A stretch of 8,192 bases of DNA from Nanohaloarchaea archaeon PL-Br10_U2g5. GTDB lineage: Archaea > Halobacteriota > Halobacteria > Halobacteriales > Haloferacaceae. Location of the stretch: contig LKMY01000065.1 in assembly GCA_001564205.1 (NCBI GenBank), forward strand, positions 1 to 8,192. The letters are read 5' to 3'. The position numbers and the translations under genes were made by a program. The stretch's first letter is position 1; each line of letters opens with the position of its first letter. The notes beneath the pieces are model-generated. The model saw only the letters and a list, made by a program, of their open reading frames with translations. It was not told the DNA's origin and did not search any database. Of this stretch, positions 6,137 to 8,192 are shown in pieces.

Positions 6137-6179
6137 GCCCGCGGTGGCCGAGGCCGGCGTCCGGCGCACCACCGCGGGC
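6137..6179. other. Structured inverted repeat, 11-bp stem with inner hairpin
   Basis: GCCCGCGGTGG at 6137-6147 is the exact reverse complement of CCACCGCGGGC at 6169-6179. The 21-nt interior holds a second perfect stem, GCCGG (6153-6157) with CCGGC (6161-6165), around a 3-nt loop. The result is a 43-nt two-tier hairpin with an asymmetric 5/3-nt internal loop. There is no T-run on either side, so it is not a typical haloarchaeal terminator, and it is too short for a tRNA. It begins 54 nt downstream of the M23-like gene's stop codon. It may be a transcript 3' end structure, a small RNA, a protein-binding site or a dispersed palindromic element. The whole 228-bp gap (6006-6233) has no convincing coding sequence. 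Confidence 0.7.
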
Positions 6180-6233
6180 TGATCTCGCGCCGGCTGCTCG
6201 CCATTCCTCGGTCGGAGGCCGATAGTCTCCGGC

Positions 6234-7121
6234 TTATCCGACACCGAGTCGAATCGGGTCATCGCTCGGAACGATGTCGACTGAGACGGTCTCGCCGACC
6301 GTGAACTCCCCGTCCGGACAGACGACCTTCGCCCCGTATCTCGCATCCTTCGCCGCGAACAGCGACAACCCTACCACTCGCTCGCCGTTTGCGAGCACGT
6401 CCACCGAGTCCCACGCGATCCCGCGACTCGCAGCGGCTCCGACTCGTGTGCCCAAGAGCTTCACTGTTGCTCCGTCGGGGATCGATTCGAACGCGCCACC
6501 CCCGGCGTAATGCGCGAGCCCGCCGTCCAACGGGATGCCACCGTCACTCGCGATCGCTGCAAAACGCTCCCCACGCGCCGGATGCGTGGGTGTATCGAGG
6601 AGCACGTGTGTCGATCCGCGCTCGATCACGACCCCGGTCCCGTCCCACGAGAGGGGTTCGACCGCAACGTCGGCGTCGACCGGGAGCGATCCGCTTGCTC
6701 GGAGTGGGTCGGTCCCGGGACCGCGAAAGCCGAGGTGAACGTGATTATCCACCCACTGGCCGAAGAAGCCCGAGCGCGTCATCGGACCGAGCGTGTCGCC
6801 GACGGCGATCCGATCGCCGGGAGCGACTCTCGGAATCACGTGGAGGATCCGAGCGACGGTTCCCAGTTCGGCACCGACCACCCGGCACCAGTCGTCGTCG
6901 AGGTCGACGACGATGAGGTGATCCGTGTCGGCGGCGTACGGTCGATTCGGACAGCCGACGGTCCTGGTATCACGGACGACTCCGGCGACCGGAGAGATAC
7001 CCCACTCGCTTGCTGGATACAAGTCGATCGCACACCCGTCGTCATGTGCGGGGTACGGCGAATTAAACCGCGAGAACCGCTGGTACCGATGGAGAACGTC
7101 GGCAGGTAGCGTCACGATCAT
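6234..7121 (-). CDS. M23/LytM-like (duplicated hybrid motif) protein
   Basis: This 295-residue acidic protein has no signal peptide or membrane helix. Residues about 24-140 read like an M23 metallopeptidase core: AHDDGCAIDLYP (H26, D33), a PVAGVV strand at 44-49, LH at 93-94, PGDRIAVGDTLG at 101-112, then the HxH motif in DNHVHLGFR (H127, H129) and DPL at 138-140. These fit the zinc ligands and basic catalytic His of LytM/M23 enzymes, or the same fold without peptidase activity. The other half (about 150-295) is beta-rich with no motif I recognise. Archaea of this type lack murein, so a classic cell-wall substrate is not available and the function is unknown. ATG at 7121 lies 57 bp downstream of the histidine kinase stop on the same strand, with no TATA box at the expected distance, so cotranscription is likely. 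Confidence 0.87.
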   Translation of the reverse strand: MIVTLPADVLHRYQRFSRFNSPYPAHDDGCAIDLYPASEWGISPVAGVVRDTRTVGCPNRPYAADTDHLIVVDLDDDWCRVVGAELGTVARILHVIPRVAPGDRIAVGDTLGPMTRSGFFGQWVDNHVHLGFRGPGTDPLRASGSLPVDADVAVEPLSWDGTGVVIERGSTHVLLDTPTHPARGERFAAIASDGGIPLDGGLAHYAGGGAFESIPDGATVKLLGTRVGAAASRGIAWDSVDVLANGERVVGLSLFAAKDARYGAKVVCPDGEFTVGETVSVDIVPSDDPIRLGVG

Positions 7122-7178
7122 GCTCGCCGCCCCCGGTATTGACGACCCGATCGCCGCCGCCGACTCTCGGACTCGCGG

Positions 7179-8192
7179 TCAGTCATCTGCCGCCTCAATC
7201 CCCGATATTGCGAACCGAGCACCGCCGCGGTCGGACGCGCCGACGGAGAGCGTCCACCCGTGTGCCTCTGTGATGTCGCCAACGATGGCGAGACCGAGAC
7301 CCGTTCCGTCACCGAGCGACACGCCGCGTTCGGTCACGTGCGATCGCTTCGCCGGTGGTATCCCCGGACCGTCGTCGCTGACCGCAAGTGTGAGGCCGTC
7401 GTCACGACGCTCGATGTCGACTCGGACGGCGGCGTCGTCACCGGCGTGTTCAACCGCGTTCCGGAACAGGTTCGAGACGAGCTGTTCGAGCCGGTCGCCG
7501 TCTGCAAACACTGTCGCGTCCGACCCCTCGACCGTCAGCGTCGCATCTGCGGTCTCGAGTCGTGACCAGACGCGGCGCACGGTCGAATCGATCGACACTC
7601 GGTCGACGGAGTCGACGGATTTGCCCGCAGTCGCTAGGGACAGCAGCCCTTCGATCAGTTCGTCCATCCGATCATGGGCAGTTGCGGCTCTATCGAGCGT
7701 CTCCTTGCTCTCACCGTCGTTATGACGGGCGAGTTCCACCGCCGCGCTCGCGGCCGCGAGCGGATTCCGTAGGTCGTGAGAAACGACCCCGGCGAAATCC
7801 TCTAAGCGCTCGTTCTGGCGCTTGAGCTCCGCCTCGCGTCGTTCTAACTCCGCCTGCCGCTGCTCCCTGGCGGTCACGTCTCGGAGAAGAAACACGTGTC
7901 CGCGGTCGGTTCCCCGAGGGTCCGTGATCGGATCCTCCTGAATATCGAACTGCCGACCGCCGATGGTGATCGGATGTCTCACGCCAACTTCCAGTTGCGG
8001 GAACACGGTCGACAGCGAGGAGTCGACCGCATCCGGTGGCAGCATCTCCTCTGCAGCCGGGTTGAGATCGCGGATTCGGCCGTCCGATCCCGCCACGATG
8101 ACGGGGTCCTGAATGACTTCAACAGCGGTGTCACGGGCGACCACTGCGGCGTCCAGCGTTCCGAGCCAGAATACGGTCCCGTACAGGAAGAC
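7179..8192 (-). CDS. Sensor histidine kinase, N-terminus cut by the window edge
   Basis: The reading frame is open to the right edge, giving 337 visible residues that lack the true start. The first residues (VFLYGTVFWLGTLDAAVVAR) look like the end of a membrane sensor, as in haloarchaeal kinases with an N-terminal 7TM domain. A PAS domain follows (about 20-107, with DLNPAAEEML), then a coiled linker rich in Glu, Arg and Gln (108-135). The HisKA H-box FAGVVSHDLRNPL has the phosphoacceptor His at about 139. The HATPase domain has an N-box (QLVSNLFRNAVEHAG, about 237-251), G1 (DDGPGIPP, about 273-280) and G2 (GDGTGLGLAIV, about 294-304). All catalytic motifs are intact, so it should autophosphorylate and pass phosphate to a response regulator. 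No regulator gene is adjacent, so it is an orphan kinase here. The M23-like gene follows 57 bp downstream. Confidence 0.95.
   Translation of the reverse strand, partial: VFLYGTVFWLGTLDAAVVARDTAVEVIQDPVIVAGSDGRIRDLNPAAEEMLPPDAVDSSLSTVFPQLEVGVRHPITIGGRQFDIQEDPITDPRGTDRGHVFLLRDVTAREQRQAELERREAELKRQNERLEDFAGVVSHDLRNPLAAASAAVELARHNDGESKETLDRAATAHDRMDELIEGLLSLATAGKSVDSVDRVSIDSTVRRVWSRLETADATLTVEGSDATVFADGDRLEQLVSNLFRNAVEHAGDDAAVRVDIERRDDGLTLAVSDDGPGIPPAKRSHVTERGVSLGDGTGLGLAIVGDITEAHGWTLSVGASDRGGARFAISGIEAADD

Noticed and set aside
6137..6179. Possible tRNA, because of GGTGGCCGAG-like sequence and a strong stem
   Set aside because: The whole structure is only 43 nt, with no anticodon arm or T-arm sequence, so it cannot be a tRNA.
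5903..6346. 147-codon open frame on the minus strand covering the gap
   Set aside because: It overlaps the thioesterase and the M23-like gene in another frame, is Arg/Ser-rich and has no recognisable motif.
6925..7725. 266-codon open frame on the plus strand
   Set aside because: Ser/Thr/Arg-rich translation with no motif, fully antisense to the M23-like gene and the histidine kinase, which have clear family motifs.

Overview
The window looks like chromosomal DNA from a halophilic archaeon (class Halobacteria, possibly Halorubrum-like). The evidence is high G+C, strongly acidic proteins rich in Asp, Glu, Val and Ala, TATA-like boxes about 27 bp upstream of start codons (leaderless transcripts), and protein families typical of haloarchaea. 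No mobile element, CRISPR array, rRNA or tRNA gene was found. The genus is inferred from style only.

Layout. At the left edge a minus-strand pair (a 68-residue zinc-ribbon protein followed by a truncated small protein) is transcribed away from a plus-strand block; the two share a 53-bp divergent promoter region. The plus-strand block holds a four-helix membrane protein with a long acidic tail (a candidate for the haloarchaeal division protein CdpA), a PHP-family metal-dependent phosphoesterase with its own TATA box and a GTG start, and two consecutive MoeA-type molybdenum cofactor genes overlapping by ATGA. The second MoeA carries a periplasmic-binding-protein-like domain at its C-terminus. 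The rest is on the minus strand. Read in the direction of transcription it holds a histidine kinase cut by the right window edge, an M23/LytM-like (duplicated hybrid motif) protein, a 228-bp gap with strong inverted repeats, and a PaaI-type hotdog thioesterase. The thioesterase 3' end overlaps the 3' end of the second moeA gene by 31 bp.

How they fit together. The only clear metabolic unit is the moeA pair, which would insert molybdenum or tungsten into molybdopterin in the last step of cofactor synthesis. The fused binding domain may sense or hold the oxyanion or a cofactor intermediate. The histidine kinase and the M23-like gene are 57 bp apart in the same direction and may be cotranscribed. 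The other neighbours have no obvious shared pathway.

Most of the window is ordinary core haloarchaeal DNA. The points most worth a second look are the structured 43-nt inverted repeat in the gap, the shared central AT box between the divergent genes, the conserved-looking C-terminal tip of the membrane protein, the M23-like fold in a murein-free organism, and the altered active-site motif in the second MoeA.
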